This document shows positions 15,572-27,420 of a stretch of 64,000 bases of DNA, one piece after another; position 1 is the stretch's first letter; each line of letters opens with the position of its first letter. The position numbers and the translations under genes were made by a program. The stretch comes from Mycolicibacterium tokaiense (lineage in GTDB: Bacteria; Actinomycetota; Actinomycetes; Mycobacteriales; Mycobacteriaceae): contig NZ_AP022600.1 in the NCBI RefSeq assembly GCF_010725885.1, positions 3,348,001-3,412,000 of the forward strand, in the 5' to 3' direction. Below the pieces are notes generated by a model, which was given only the letters and a program-made list of their open reading frames with translations, searched no databases and was not told where the DNA came from.

Positions 15572-18500
15572 GTGCACCAGGTGATGAAAGCGGACCCGCC
15601 GGCGCCCACGGCGGTCCCGGTGGCCGCGCCGCCGCCGGTTCCCGCCGCGGCGCCGGCGGGAGTCGCGGCCCGGCTGATCCCGCTGTCCACCCTGGGCGTG
15701 ACGGCGGCCATGGTGGCCGTGGTGTTGGCGACGGATTCACCGCTGGCGAGCAACCCGATGTTCCTGATGTTTCCGCTGATGATGGCGGTGTCGGCGCTGG
15801 CCAGCCTGGCCGGCGGCCACCGCGGCACCGCCGAGCTCGACGCCGTCCGGCGCCGCTACCTGCACCACCTGTCCGACATCGGGCAGACGCTGACGGAACA
15901 TGGCGCAGCACAACACCGATGGCTCGCTCACCACCACCCGGGGCCCGAAACTTTGTGGCAGGTAGCCGGATCCGAGCGACGGTGGGAACGCCGCCGCGGG
16001 CACCAGGGCTTCGGTCGCATCAGATGCGGCCTGGGCGAGGTGAGCGCCGCCGCACAGCCCGAGCTCCCCGGCGGCACCGAACTCGGCGACGTCGACCCGG
16101 TGACCACCGCGGCGCTGCAGCGCCTCCTGCACGCCTACGCCACGATTCGCGACGCTCCCGTCACCGTGGATCTGGGAGCCGCCGCCCTGGTCCGGCTGCT
16201 GGGCGACGACAACGCCACCGCAGCGTGGGCGCGGGCCCTGCTGTGCCAGCTGGCCACCTTCCACACCCCGGCCGATGTGGCCATCGCCGTCGCGGGCCCG
16301 GAGCACCGGCTCGACCGCTGGGACTGGCTGAAATGGCTACCCCACCACGGGCATCCGCAGCACTGCGACGACGTGGGCCCGGCCCGGCTGGTGTACCGCG
16401 GCGTGGCCGACGCGGTGGCCGACCATACGCCGGGCCGGCAGCTGGTGCTGCTGGTGGACGGGACGACGGTGACGGCGGGCGACATCGGCGAGCGCCCCGA
16501 TGTGACGGTGGTGTGCCTGGGCGGGGCGGTGGGCACCGGGGACGTGGTGTGGGACGCCTGCAGCGGCGAGGTGCGCCCCGATACCCTGTCGCTCCCCGCA
16601 GCCGCCGCCTGCGCCCGCCGACTGGCGCGGCGGGCGCCGGCGCCGGAACAGACCGCGGGCGCCGGGGACCCCCTGCACGTGCGACTCGGCCGCACCGACC
16701 GCGGCGACCCGGTGTACCTGGATATTCGCGAGGCGGCCCTCGGAGGTGCCGGTCCACACGGATTGTGCATCGGCGCAACGGGTTCAGGTAAATCCGAGCT
16801 GCTGCGCACCGTGGCGGTGGCGATGATCGCCCGGCACTCCGTCGACGAATTGAACCTCATCCTGGTGGACTTCAAAGGGGGCGCCAGCTTCCTGGATCTG
16901 CAGCGCGCTCCGCACGTGGCGGCCGTCATCACCAACCTCGCCGACGAGGCGCACCTGGTGGACCGGATGCGCGACGCCCTCGAGGGCGAGATGCACCGCC
17001 GCCAGCAGCTGCTCCGCGAGGCGGGCAACCTGGCCAAGGCCGACGACTACGCGCGGGTGCGGCAGACCCGCCCGGACCTGCCCGCGCTGCCCGCGCTTCT
17101 CGTCATCGTCGATGAGTTCTCCGAATTACTGAGCAGACAGCCCGATTTCATCGACGTCTTCACTGCGATCGGGCGGGTCGGCCGCTCACTGGGCATTCAT
17201 CTGCTGCTGGCCAGCCGGCGCCTGGACGACGGTCGGTTGCGCGGGCTGGAGTCGCATCTGTCCTACCGGATCTGCCTCAAGACCCTCTCGGTCGCCGAAT
17301 CACGGGCCGTTCTGGGGGTGCCGGACGCTCACCACCTCCCGGCGACGCCCGGCTCCGCCCTGCTCAAGATCGGCGCCGCCGACCCGGTGCCGTTCCGCGC
17401 CGACCAGGTGTCGGCCCCGGCTGTCCCGTCGTTTTCGGCACCCGCGCGTGTGTTGCGGCACCCGGTGCGGTTCACGTCCGTCCCGGCCGGTCCGGTTCAC
17501 CGCGGTGGTGCCGACAACAGCTCGTGCCGTTCGGTTCTCGAGACGGTCCTCGACGCGGCGGCGGTGCCCGGTGCGGCGGCGCATCCTGTGTGGCTGGCGC
17601 CGCTGCGACACTCGCCGCGGCTGGCCGACCTGCCGGTGGGGGCAGGGTTGACCGTGCCCATCGGACTATCCGACCGGGTGTTCGAGCAGCGCCGGGTACC
17701 GGCGCTGCTGAACCTGTCGGGGGCGGCGGGCAACGTCGCGGTGGTCGGCGGGCCCCGCTCGGGTAAGACGACCGTGCTGACCACCCTGATCGGTGCGCTG
17801 AGCCTGGCGCACGGGCCCGATGAGCTGCACCTCTACTGTCTGGATTTCGGTGGCGGGGCGCTCGCGCCGCTGATCGGCCTGCCGCACGTCGGTGCCGTGG
17901 CCGGACGCCGGGATCCGGAGTTGGTGCGGCGCATCGTCGCTCAGGTGGTCGCCGAGGTGCGCCGCCGCGACGGGCGGTGTACCGCGGGTGCCGACACTTT
18001 TCTGCTCATCGACGGATGGGCCACCTTTCGGCAGGAGTTCGACGACCTGGAGAACACCGTGGTGTCGCTGGCCACCGAGGGCCTGGCGCACGGCGTGCAC
18101 GTGGTCGTGACCGCCACCCGATGGGCGGATCTGCGGTCGGTGCTGAAAGACCAGCTCGGCTCCCGCGTCGAGCTGAGGCTCGCGGATCCGGTCGATTCCG
18201 AGGTGGACCGCACCCGTGCGCGGGCGGTCCCGAAAGCCCGGCCCGGTAGCGGCCTCACCCCCGACGGGTACCCGATGACAGCGGCCCTGCCCGGTGATCT
18301 CGACGCCTTGGCGGTGCAGCTGCGGGCCCGGCACGGGACGTCGTGCGCGCCGCGGGTGACCACCCTGCCCACCCAGGTGGACCGCAGGGCGCTGCCCTGG
18401 GCCGCCGACGCGGTGCTCGGGCTGGGAGATCGTGAGATGCAGCCGGTGACCCTCGATTTCGCGGTACGCCCGCATCTGGTGATCCTGGGTGACGCGCAGT

Positions 18501-19003
18501 GCGGCAAGACGGCGGCGATTCGGCTGCTGCTCGACGAGATCGGCCGCACGTCGCAGGCGGAGGTACACCTGCTGGACCCACGACGCACACTGCACCCGCA
18601 GGGTTGTCATGCCTACGCGGGCAGCACCACGCAGTGCGCGGACCTGGTGGCCGATCTGGTGGCGCGCCTGCAACCACGCACCCGGGCGGGCTGGACCGGC
18701 CCACAGGTCTACCTGCTGGTCGATGATCACGAGCTGACCGGCCGCGCCATCGAGCCACTGGTCGAGCTGATCCCGCACGCCCGCGACATCGGTCTGCACG
18801 TGGTGCTGGCGCGCCGGGGCGGTGCGCGGGCGCTCTACGACCCCGTGCTCACCGCGCTGCGGGACTGCGGTTCGGTGAGTCTGCAGATGAGTCAGGCCGG
18901 CGACGACGCCGGCCGGGCACGCGTGCTGCCTCCGGGGCGGGCCACGGTGGCCGTCGGCGCCGAGCAGCAGGTGGTGCAGCTGGCCTGGGTTCCGCCACGA
19001 TGA
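15572..19003 (+). CDS. eccC4: ESX-4 FtsK/SpoIIIE-type ATPase EccC4
   Basis: Motor ATPase of ESX-4, 1143 aa, anchored in the inner membrane. Two transmembrane helices lie at about residues 30-75. Three FtsK-like ATPase modules follow, with P-loops GATGSGKSE (near 401), GGPRSGKTT (near 727) and GDAQCGKTA (near 972). The first module has a full Walker B (LLVIVDEFSELL near 513), consistent with it being the active motor; the later two bind substrate and regulate in characterised EccC proteins. GTG start at 15572, with AGGGGAG at proper spacing. It overlaps the next gene by 4 bp. Encoded as one polypeptide, as in other ESX-4 loci. Confidence 0.95.
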   Translation: MHQVMKADPPAPTAVPVAAPPPVPAAAPAGVAARLIPLSTLGVTAAMVAVVLATDSPLASNPMFLMFPLMMAVSALASLAGGHRGTAELDAVRRRYLHHLSDIGQTLTEHGAAQHRWLAHHHPGPETLWQVAGSERRWERRRGHQGFGRIRCGLGEVSAAAQPELPGGTELGDVDPVTTAALQRLLHAYATIRDAPVTVDLGAAALVRLLGDDNATAAWARALLCQLATFHTPADVAIAVAGPEHRLDRWDWLKWLPHHGHPQHCDDVGPARLVYRGVADAVADHTPGRQLVLLVDGTTVTAGDIGERPDVTVVCLGGAVGTGDVVWDACSGEVRPDTLSLPAAAACARRLARRAPAPEQTAGAGDPLHVRLGRTDRGDPVYLDIREAALGGAGPHGLCIGATGSGKSELLRTVAVAMIARHSVDELNLILVDFKGGASFLDLQRAPHVAAVITNLADEAHLVDRMRDALEGEMHRRQQLLREAGNLAKADDYARVRQTRPDLPALPALLVIVDEFSELLSRQPDFIDVFTAIGRVGRSLGIHLLLASRRLDDGRLRGLESHLSYRICLKTLSVAESRAVLGVPDAHHLPATPGSALLKIGAADPVPFRADQVSAPAVPSFSAPARVLRHPVRFTSVPAGPVHRGGADNSSCRSVLETVLDAAAVPGAAAHPVWLAPLRHSPRLADLPVGAGLTVPIGLSDRVFEQRRVPALLNLSGAAGNVAVVGGPRSGKTTVLTTLIGALSLAHGPDELHLYCLDFGGGALAPLIGLPHVGAVAGRRDPELVRRIVAQVVAEVRRRDGRCTAGADTFLLIDGWATFRQEFDDLENTVVSLATEGLAHGVHVVVTATRWADLRSVLKDQLGSRVELRLADPVDSEVDRTRARAVPKARPGSGLTPDGYPMTAALPGDLDALAVQLRARHGTSCAPRVTTLPTQVDRRALPWAADAVLGLGDREMQPVTLDFAVRPHLVILGDAQCGKTAAIRLLLDEIGRTSQAEVHLLDPRRTLHPQGCHAYAGSTTQCADLVADLVARLQPRTRAGWTGPQVYLLVDDHELTGRAIEPLVELIPHARDIGLHVVLARRGGARALYDPVLTALRDCGSVSLQMSQAGDDAGRARVLPPGRATVAVGAEQQVVQLAWVPPR

Positions 19004-20127
19004 CCGTCACGTGCCTGCTGGGCCCCGCGGAGGTGCAGCGGGTGACACCGCCGGCCACCGTGGCGGATCCCATGCTGGCGGGCGCGGCCCTCGACGCCGG
19101 CCCGGCGCGCGTCGTCCTCGTCGGCGACCAGCCCATTGCCGTCGGCACACTCTGGCACGATCTGCTGGCGCCGCTGCTGGCGGACGCGGACGCGGCCACG
19201 CTGGTACATCCCGGTTGGTGGACCCCGCCGATGGTGGAGTTGGTGCACCGCGCCGCCACCGCACTGGTGCAGACCGTCACCGTGACGTCGCGGGCCGCAC
19301 TGCTGGCAGGAAGCGGCCCGGGCCTGGTGGTCGTCGAGATCGCGGAGCACGCGGTCCTGGTGACCGGCAGCAGCGGCCCGCTCGGCTTGGTGCGCCGCGG
19401 TGATGGGTCGGTGGTCGAGCGCATCGCCGACCTGGTGGGCTCGAGCCCGGCCATCATCGACGCTCCCGCGGACATACCCGGGTCCTCGGTGCTCACCGGT
19501 GCGGTGGCGGCGGCCTTGTCCGTTCGGGGCGTGCGGGTGTCGCGCAACGGCGCCGAGCGGATCAGTGCCGCCCTCGCATCGCCCGCGCAGAATGTGTCGC
19601 GCCGGCCGCGGTGGGCGGTGGCGGCCGCACTGACGGCCGGGCTGGTGTCCGCCGGAGTCTGGGCGCTTCACCCGAGCGAGCCGGATAGGCGACCGGTGGT
19701 CACGGCTGCGCTGGTGGAGGGACGGGTCACCGTGCAGGTGCCCGCCGCCTGGACCGTGCAGCGGGTGACCACCGGGCCGGGATCGGCTCGCGTGCAGGTG
19801 GTTTCGCCCGAGGATCCCGACGTGATGCTGCACCTGACCCAATCCCGCGTTCCGGTGCAGGACCTCGCCGCCACAGCCACGGCGCTGCGGAGCGCCATCG
19901 ATGCCGAGCCCGCAGGGACGTTCGTCGACTTCGACCCGGCGGGGCGGCGAGCGGGCAGGCCGGTGGTGACCTACCGGGAAGTGCGGCCCGGCCGCGACAT
20001 CGGCTGGACGGTGTTGGTCGACGCAGATGTGCGGATCAGCATCGGCTGCCAGAGCGCACCGGGACGCGCGGACACGGTCGCCGCAGCGTGTGACGACGCG
20101 GTGCGCACCGCGCAGCGACTCGGGTGA
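19000..20127 (+). CDS. Type VII secretion-associated protein, Rv3446c family
   Basis: ESX-4-specific protein of 375 aa, matching the family named after M. tuberculosis Rv3446c by position and architecture. The first 200 residues form an ATPase-like or actin-like fold without a P-loop ([19 protein letters not shown], then [20 protein letters not shown]). One transmembrane helix follows near residues 207-225 ([20 protein letters not shown]). The remaining 150 residues are probably periplasmic and contain one Cys pair near the end (IGCQSAPG and AACDDAV). Its biochemical role is unknown. It overlaps the eccC4 stop (ATGA) and lies 67 bp before esxU, so it belongs to the same operon. Confidence 0.88.
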   Translation: MTVTCLLGPAEVQRVTPPATVADPMLAGAALDAGPARVVLVGDQPIAVGTLWHDLLAPLLADADAATLVHPGWWTPPMVELVHRAATALVQTVTVTSRAALLAGSGPGLVVVEIAEHAVLVTGSSGPLGLVRRGDGSVVERIADLVGSSPAIIDAPADIPGSSVLTGAVAAALSVRGVRVSRNGAERISAALASPAQNVSRRPRWAVAAALTAGLVSAGVWALHPSEPDRRPVVTAALVEGRVTVQVPAAWTVQRVTTGPGSARVQVVSPEDPDVMLHLTQSRVPVQDLAATATALRSAIDAEPAGTFVDFDPAGRRAGRPVVTYREVRPGRDIGWTVLVDADVRISIGCQSAPGRADTVAAACDDAVRTAQRLG

Positions 20128-20194
20128 ACGCACTTTCGAGGGAACCAAAACGCCTCGGCGACAGACGAACAAGACAAGAGGAAAGGAGCTCCCG

Positions 20195-20515
20195 ATGAGC
20201 AACTCAACACTGGCCACCGACTTCGCGCTCATGCGCGCGGCCGCCGACGCCACCGACGCCCGCAGCGCCGAGATCCGCACCCTGCTGCAGGGGTGTATCG
20301 GCAGATTGCAGGCGGTGCCCGCCTCGGTGTGGGGCGGCGCTGCCGCAGTCCGCTTCCGGGATGTGGTGGACCGGTGGAACTCCGAGACGGTCCGGCTGTG
20401 CCACTCGCTGGACGCCATCGCGGCGACCATCCGCCAGAACGAGAAAACCCTGCAGGAAGCCGGGCACCAACATGCCCAGCAGATCGCCGCCGTATCAAAC
20501 GATCTGCGGCACTGA
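20195..20515 (+). CDS. esxU: WXG100-family protein EsxU
   Basis: Small helical hairpin protein of 106 aa, the first of the ESX-4 Esx pair. The turn between helices reads [20 protein letters not shown], with the Trp-Gly of the WXG motif shortened to WGG. No signal peptide is present, as expected for a type VII substrate. ATG at 20195 is preceded by AAAGGAG; upstream in-frame codons lack family similarity. It is followed 15 bp later by esxT, with which it should form a heterodimer. The C-terminus has no obvious YxxxD/E secretion signal. Confidence 0.9.
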   Translation: MSNSTLATDFALMRAAADATDARSAEIRTLLQGCIGRLQAVPASVWGGAAAVRFRDVVDRWNSETVRLCHSLDAIAATIRQNEKTLQEAGHQHAQQIAAVSNDLRH

Positions 20516-20530
20516 GACTTTCAGGGAGAG

Positions 20531-20824
20531 ATGATGGATCAGATCAGCTACGACTTCGGTGAGATCGAGGTGGCCGTCAGGCAGGAGATCGCGCGGACCT
20601 CGGTGCGACTGAACGCCGCCCTGGACGACCTGGCCGCGCGGATCGCGCCGCTGCAGCAGGTCTGGACCCGCGACGCCGCCGAGGCCTACCGCGTCCAGCA
20701 GACCGCGTGGCAGCAGTCGGCCACAGCGCTCGACGAAATCCTGCAGCGCCTCGGTCGGGCCGTCGGTGACGGCGCAGCGGCCGTGGCCGACACCGACCGG
20801 GCAGCCGCCAACGTCTGGCGGTGA
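20531..20824 (+). CDS. esxT: WXG100-family protein EsxT
   Basis: Second Esx protein of ESX-4, 97 aa (96 if the adjacent second ATG at 20534 is used). Two amphipathic helices flank the turn APLQQVWTRDAAEAYRVQQ; the usual WXG is replaced by WTR, which I recall also in M. tuberculosis EsxT. GGGAGAG provides the ribosome-binding site. The pairing with EsxU and the terminal position in the ESX-4 operon match Rv3445c-Rv3444c. No C-terminal YxxxD/E motif is seen. Confidence 0.9.
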   Translation: MMDQISYDFGEIEVAVRQEIARTSVRLNAALDDLAARIAPLQQVWTRDAAEAYRVQQTAWQQSATALDEILQRLGRAVGDGAAAVADTDRAAANVWR

Positions 20825-20837
20825 GCCGATGAGACCT

Positions 20838-20878
20838 GTGCGGCCCGGTGGGACCTGGAGAAGCCCGCCGGGCCGCAC
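20838..20878 (+). terminator. Putative hairpin terminator after esxT
   Basis: A 15-bp stem with one mismatch (arms 20838-20852 and 20864-20878, GC-rich) sits 14 bp after the esxT stop. There is no T-run, as is common for mycobacterial terminators. It probably ends the ESX-4 transcript. Confidence 0.5.
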
Positions 20879-20985
20879 GGCACTGCAGTGTGGGGCAACC
20901 GATGCACCCGCCCGAGGAAAACGGCTATGGTGGCGGTCACACGGAGGGCCCGACCGCGGAGCCCGCCAGGGACCAGTGATCGCCG

Positions 20986-22284
20986 GTGACAGCTTCGACC
21001 AACGCGCATGACGGGCGCCGTACCCCGGCGCTTCATGCTGTGCACGAACGGTTCGTCGCGGGTGAGGTGGATGCCACCTCCCTGGCCGATCAGGTGCGCC
21101 CGGTGGTCGCGGAGAGCTGGCGACGCAGCCTCGCCGGTGGCGTCGATCCCGACCTCGGGGGAGCGCGGCCCTCATCGGTGGCACTGACCATCGCCCGGCT
21201 GCGCGAGACCCATCCGTTGGCGCCGGCGTTGCCCGTCATCCGGCGGCTGCTGGTCGACGATGCGGTGGAGTCCGGCGTGGTGGTGGCCGTGAGTGCGGCG
21301 GACGGGACCCTGCTGTGGGTCGAGGGCGACCCGGTGATGCGCCGCAAGGCCGAGGCCATGAACTTCCTGCCCGGCGCGGACTGGAGTGAGCGCGGCGCGG
21401 GTACCAACGCACCCGGTACGGCGCTGGCGTTGGACCAGGAACTGCAGATCCGCGGCGGGGAACACTTTTCCCGGATCGTGCAGCCCTGGAGTTGCACCGC
21501 GGCGCCGGTGCACGATCCGAGCACCGGCGCCCTGCTCGGTGCCATCGACCTCACCGGCGGTGACGAGGTGGCGTCGACGCAGACGCTGGCGCTGGTGCGG
21601 GCCACCGTGGTCGCCGTGGAGAGCCACCTGGCCCTGCTGCGGCTCACCGGCAACCCCAACCCCACACCGGCCGCCCGCAAGCCGCATCTGGTGGTGCTGG
21701 GCCCCCGCCACCGGCCCGGCTGGGTGACCACCGACGACCTCGGCCATCTGCGCGCCACCGGACTGACCGGCCGCCACGCCGACATCCTGGTCCTGCTGAG
21801 CCGCCACCCCGAAGGCCTGTCTGCCGACCATCTCGCCGTGTTGCTCGATGACAAGGACCTCGACGTCGTCACCGTGCGCGCCGAGATGTCGCGGCTGCGC
21901 AAGGTCATCGGTGCCGAACACCTGGGTTCGCGGCCATACCGGTTGCTGATGCCCATCACGTCCGACATCGGTGAGATCTTCGACGCCCTCGACGACGGGG
22001 ATGTGGAATCGGCGTTGGCGCGCTACACCGGGCCGTTGCTGCCGCAGTCGGTGTCTCCTGCGATCGCCCGGCTGCGCACCCAGCTGTCGGCGTCGGTGCG
22101 CGGTGCGGTGCTCGCCGAGGCGGCGCGCGGCCGTACCGATCTGCTGCGGCGGTGGCTGCAGCTGCCCGAGGGGCGAGATGACCGGGAGGGGTGGCGACTG
22201 CTGCGCGACAGCGCGGTATCGGACCCGTTGCGTCGCGCCCAGGCGGGCGGGCATCTGGCGGGGATCGACTACGACCTCAGGTGA
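20986..22284 (+). CDS. GAF-domain transcriptional regulator (AcoR-like, without AAA module)
   Basis: Regulator of 432 aa. The N-terminal half has the sensor layout of acetoin/aldehyde-type activators: VRPVVAESWRRSLAGGVDPD, then a GAF domain with GADWSERGAGTNAPGTALAL and HFSRIVQPWSCTAAPVHDPS, where the Cys may take part in ligand sensing. The sigma-54 AAA+ module of classical AcoR proteins is missing; instead the C-terminal half has a winged-helix-like segment (TGLTGRHADILVLLSRHPEG followed by SADHLAVLLDDKD). It precedes an aldehyde dehydrogenase by two genes and is the likely activator of that gene. GTG start at 20986. An inverted repeat at 22813 is a candidate binding site. Confidence 0.82.
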   Translation: MTASTNAHDGRRTPALHAVHERFVAGEVDATSLADQVRPVVAESWRRSLAGGVDPDLGGARPSSVALTIARLRETHPLAPALPVIRRLLVDDAVESGVVVAVSAADGTLLWVEGDPVMRRKAEAMNFLPGADWSERGAGTNAPGTALALDQELQIRGGEHFSRIVQPWSCTAAPVHDPSTGALLGAIDLTGGDEVASTQTLALVRATVVAVESHLALLRLTGNPNPTPAARKPHLVVLGPRHRPGWVTTDDLGHLRATGLTGRHADILVLLSRHPEGLSADHLAVLLDDKDLDVVTVRAEMSRLRKVIGAEHLGSRPYRLLMPITSDIGEIFDALDDGDVESALARYTGPLLPQSVSPAIARLRTQLSASVRGAVLAEAARGRTDLLRRWLQLPEGRDDREGWRLLRDSAVSDPLRRAQAGGHLAGIDYDLR

Positions 22285-22370
22285 CGTGCGCGCCGGCCAA
22301 AGACGATGTTTAGTGTCGCGTGGCAGCGGGTACCCGTTGTCGACTTTTATCCTTGAGCTGCACTGATCGA

Positions 22371-22796
22371 GTGGCGGACACAGTGACGATCATCTATCTG
22401 CAGGGACTGCGACTGGAGCCCCAGCCGCGCAACCGAGGGTGCGTCCAGCCGCGGCCGCGCTCGCGCACCACGCTGCAGGTCACCGCCCAGGACGGAACGG
22501 TCGAGGCACTCGGTGAAGTGGATGCTGCAAACGCGAAATCCTTCTCCGACCAGGTGTGCGCGGCAATCTCGGCAATGGATGACGCGGTGGGCGAGGTCAC
22601 CGTCGACCTGTCCGGAGTGCGATTTTTCGCCGTCGACGCCTGCACCGCCCTGCATGCCGTCAACGCCCACCTCATGCGCGTCGACCGGGCGTGGTCGGTG
22701 GTTCCCGGCCCAGCCGTGAGCCGGGTGCTCGGACTCTGCGATCCGGCCAGCGTGATCCCGGTGGCCGACAGCGAGGAGCTGGCTGAACCCGCCTGA
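22371..22796 (+). CDS. STAS-domain protein, SpoIIAA-like, non-canonical phosphosite
   Basis: Small STAS-domain protein of about 141 aa, the fold of anti-sigma-factor antagonists. The signature strand-helix is VTVDLSGVRFFAVDACTALH; the usual DSSG with a phosphorylatable Ser is replaced by DACT, so classical kinase control is doubtful. The first 35 residues are basic and not part of the domain. The start is uncertain: GTG at 22371, GTG at 22383, or further upstream. It lies between the GAF regulator and the aldehyde dehydrogenase, all on one strand; whether it joins their regulation is unknown. Confidence 0.7.
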   Translation: MADTVTIIYLQGLRLEPQPRNRGCVQPRPRSRTTLQVTAQDGTVEALGEVDAANAKSFSDQVCAAISAMDDAVGEVTVDLSGVRFFAVDACTALHAVNAHLMRVDRAWSVVPGPAVSRVLGLCDPASVIPVADSEELAEPA

Positions 22797-22812
22797 GCCG
22801 AGCCCGAGTGAA

Positions 22813-22833
22813 CGTTGCAACTGTGGTGCAACG
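22813..22833. promoter_or_regulatory. Inverted repeat upstream of aldehyde dehydrogenase
   Basis: CGTTGCA and TGCAACG form a perfect 7-bp inverted repeat separated by 7 bp, 60 bp before the aldehyde dehydrogenase start. A TACCGT -10-like hexamer lies just downstream near 22844. The position suits an activator or repressor site, most simply for the GAF regulator encoded at 20986; this is inference. Confidence 0.55.
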
Positions 22834-22892
22834 GTCGATCTCCTACCGTGGTGACGCACGACACACTCGTGAAGCTGACGGCAGGAGATTCC

Positions 22893-24416
<1,524 letters not shown>

Positions 24417-24433
24417 GCACCTGCGCCACCGGA

Positions 24434-24464
24434 ACGAAACCCCGACGCCGCGTCGGGGTTTCGT
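24434..24464 (+). terminator. Rho-independent terminator after aldehyde dehydrogenase
   Basis: A perfect 14-bp stem (ACGAAACCCCGACG pairing with CGTCGGGGTTTCGT) with a 3-nt loop is followed by CATTTTC. It begins 18 bp after the stop codon and should separate this gene from the permease. Confidence 0.85.
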
Positions 24465-24588
24465 CATTTTCGGACGCATCCGGCGAATGTGGGTTCGCGT
24501 CGCGGCGGCCGGTGGTTCAATGGCACAGCTTGGAGGACCCTGAGAGTCGGCTGTACGCGGCCGGTGTGCGCGACGACGGGAGTGATCG

Positions 24589-26016
24589 ATGGCAGCGGGG
24601 AAACGGCGCGGTATCGCCGAACACCAGGAATCCAGCGAGTACCTCGAGCGGCGGCAGCTGAAGACCGGCAGTGCGGGATGGCTGCTGCTCGCGGGTCTCG
24701 GCGTCGGCTACGTCATCTCCGGGGACTACTCAGGGTGGAACTTCGGCCTGGAGCAGGGCGGTTTCGGCGGCCTGGCGATCGCCGCCGTGGTGATCGCGTG
24801 CATGTACCTCGCGCTGGTGCTGGGCATGGCCGAACTGTCCTCGGCGCTGCCGGCCGCAGGCGGCGGGTACACCTTCGCCCGCCGCGCGCTGGGCCCGTGG
24901 GGCGGATTCGCGACCGGCACTGCGATTCTCATCGAGTACGCGATCGCGCCGGCCGCGGTCGCCACCTTCATCGGTGCCTATGTCGAGTCGCTCGGGCTGT
25001 TCGGTATCACCAACGGCTGGTGGATCTATCTGGCCGTCTACGCCCTGTTCATCGGTATTCACCTGGCCGGCGTCGGTGAAGCGCTGAAGGTGATGTTCGT
25101 GATCACGGCGATCGCCCTGGTGGGGCTGGTGGTGTTCGCCGTGGCGGCCATCGGGCAATTCGACGTGGCCAACCTGACCGACATCGCCGTTGACGAGAGT
25201 GCCGCCGGAGCCTCTGACTGGCTGCCGCACGGCTACCTGGGCATCTGGGCGGCGATCCCGTTCGCGATCTGGTTCTTCCTCGCGATCGAGGGCGTCCCGT
25301 TGGCCGCCGAAGAAACAGCGCGACCGGAGCGCAACGTGCCGCGCGGCATCATCGCCGCCATGGGCGTCCTGCTGGTCACGTGCGTGACGGTGCTGGTGCT
25401 GACCACCGGAGCCGGCGGTGCCGCCGCGATGTCGACCTCGGGCAACCCGCTGGTGGAGGCCCTCGGTGACGGAACGGCGGCCAGGGTCGTCAACTACATC
25501 GGCCTGGCCGGGCTGATCGCGAGCTTCTTCTCGATCATCTACGCCTACTCCCGCCAACTGTTCGCGCTGTCGCGCGCGGGATACCTACCCAAGGTGCTGT
25601 CGGTGACCAACTCCCGGAGGGCGCCCACCCTGGCGCTGATCGTGCCCGGTGTGATCGGTTTCCTGCTGTCGCTCACCGGGCAGGGCGATCTGCTGTTGAA
25701 CATGGCGGTCTTCGGAGCAGCCTTGAGTTATGTCCTGATCATGGTCAGCCACATCGTGCTGCGGCGCCGCGAACCCGACATGCCGCGGCCCTACCGCACC
25801 CCGGGCGGTGCGCTGACCACCGGATTCGCGCTCGTCATCGCGGTTCTCGCGGTGATCGCCACGTTCCTGGTGAACCCGGTCGCGGCCGGCTGGTGTCTGA
25901 TCGTGTTCGCCGCCTTCATGGTCTACTTCGCCGTCTACAGTCGGCATCGGCTGGTGGGCAATTCGCCGGACGAGGAGTTCGCCATGCTCGCCCGCGCCGA
26001 AGGTGACCTGGAGTAG
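24589..26016 (+). CDS. Ethanolamine permease (APC superfamily)
   Basis: Inner-membrane transporter of 475 aa with about twelve hydrophobic helices, of the amino acid-polyamine-organocation superfamily. The N-terminal pattern ([20 protein letters not shown], then [21 protein letters not shown]) and [20 protein letters not shown] are typical of the ethanolamine permease group. Ethanolamine ammonia-lyase (eutBC), which would make acetaldehyde for the upstream dehydrogenase, is not present in this window. ATG start at 24589. The next gene is rplM, so the module is an insertion between ESX-4 and the ribosomal operon. Confidence 0.85.
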   Translation: MAAGKRRGIAEHQESSEYLERRQLKTGSAGWLLLAGLGVGYVISGDYSGWNFGLEQGGFGGLAIAAVVIACMYLALVLGMAELSSALPAAGGGYTFARRALGPWGGFATGTAILIEYAIAPAAVATFIGAYVESLGLFGITNGWWIYLAVYALFIGIHLAGVGEALKVMFVITAIALVGLVVFAVAAIGQFDVANLTDIAVDESAAGASDWLPHGYLGIWAAIPFAIWFFLAIEGVPLAAEETARPERNVPRGIIAAMGVLLVTCVTVLVLTTGAGGAAAMSTSGNPLVEALGDGTAARVVNYIGLAGLIASFFSIIYAYSRQLFALSRAGYLPKVLSVTNSRRAPTLALIVPGVIGFLLSLTGQGDLLLNMAVFGAALSYVLIMVSHIVLRRREPDMPRPYRTPGGALTTGFALVIAVLAVIATFLVNPVAAGWCLIVFAAFMVYFAVYSRHRLVGNSPDEEFAMLARAEGDLE

Positions 26017-26030
26017 CCCGAATCGGCGTT

Positions 26031-26060
26031 TTGACCTGCGCGGACGCCGGCGGGTAAGCT
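26031..26060 (+). promoter_or_regulatory. Predicted housekeeping promoter of rplM-rpsI
   Basis: TTGACC (26031-26036) and TAAGCT (26055-26060), separated by 18 bp, match a SigA-type promoter. A leader of about 135 nt follows before the rplM start, containing GC-rich self-complementary segments around 26135-26165 that could take part in ribosomal-protein autoregulation. Confidence 0.6.
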
Positions 26061-26200
26061 CCTGCGCTGGCGTGCGATCAGCATCATGCGCCGTTTCCGG
26101 GTCAGTGTCGGTCGCCGGGAACGGGCATCACGCGCCGGGCCGACACCCGGAATTCCGGGATCCAGCAGCCCGTCAGGGCCCGAGAAAAGAAGGTAGCGCT

Positions 26201-26640
26201 GTGCCTACGTACACGCCGAAGGCAGGTGACACCACCCGTTCGTGGTACGTCATCGATGCCACGGATGTGGTGCTCGGCCGGCTCGCCGTCGAAGCAGCCA
26301 AGCTGCTCCGCGGCAAGCACAAGCCGACGTTCACCCCCAATGTCGACGGTGGCGATTTCGTGATCGTCATCAACGCCGACAAGATCGCCGTCAGCGGCGA
26401 CAAGCTCCAGACCAAGTTCGCCTACCGCCACTCGGGCTTCCCGGGCGGTCTGCGTTCGCGTGCACTGGGCGACGAGATGCAGAAGCACGCCGACCGGGTG
26501 GTCGAGCGCGCCATCGTCGGGATGCTCCCGCACAACAAGCTGAGCCGTCAGATCCAGAAGAAGCTGAAGGTCTACACCGGCCCGGATCATCCGCATGCCG
26601 CTCAGCAGCCGATTCCGTTCGAGATCAAGCAGGTGAGCCA

Positions 26641-26644
<4 letters not shown>
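26201..26644 (+). CDS. rplM: 50S ribosomal protein L13
   Basis: Ribosomal protein of the large subunit, 147 aa, full length. Family signatures include [40 protein letters not shown] and the C-terminal [17 protein letters not shown] start at 26201, preceded by AGAAAAGAAGG. It shares a GTGA overlap with rpsI, the usual L13-S9 operon, and is adjacent to ESX-4 as in M. tuberculosis except for the inserted aldehyde/ethanolamine genes. Confidence 0.98.
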
Positions 26645-27156
<512 letters not shown>

Positions 27157-27177
27157 TCCGTTCAGCCGAGTTTCACA

Positions 27178-27215
27178 CCGATCGCCGGGCACTCATCCGA
27201 GTGCCCGGCGATCGG
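27178..27215 (+). terminator. Terminator of the rplM-rpsI operon
   Basis: A perfect 17-bp stem (arms 27178-27194 and 27199-27215) with the 4-nt loop ATCC. No T-run follows, but the stem is strong and placed directly after rpsI. Confidence 0.8.
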
Positions 27216-27420
27216 CGTTCGGGGCCCTGATCCTTGGATTGTGACCTGACCCACACCGTGTTTTCAGTGAACTGTCGTCGTGCGGTGCCCTGGTAGGTCC
27301 CGCGTCAGAGCTAATTGCGTGAGCAAGCGCCCCGGCCATTTCGCCGGTGGGCGGTTGAGTTCGCGACCCGCCCTGGGACAGCCTCGGATGCGGAACTTCG
27401 TCAAGTGGAAGGGGTAACTG

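Noticed and set aside
20027..20194. Longer EsxU starting at 20027
   Set aside because: The extension overlaps the Rv3446c-like gene, has no family similarity, and a strong ribosome-binding site supports 20195.
24500..24560. Possible tRNA-like segment before the ethanolamine permease
   Set aside because: A GGTTCAA-like stretch occurs but no acceptor stem or cloverleaf could be formed.
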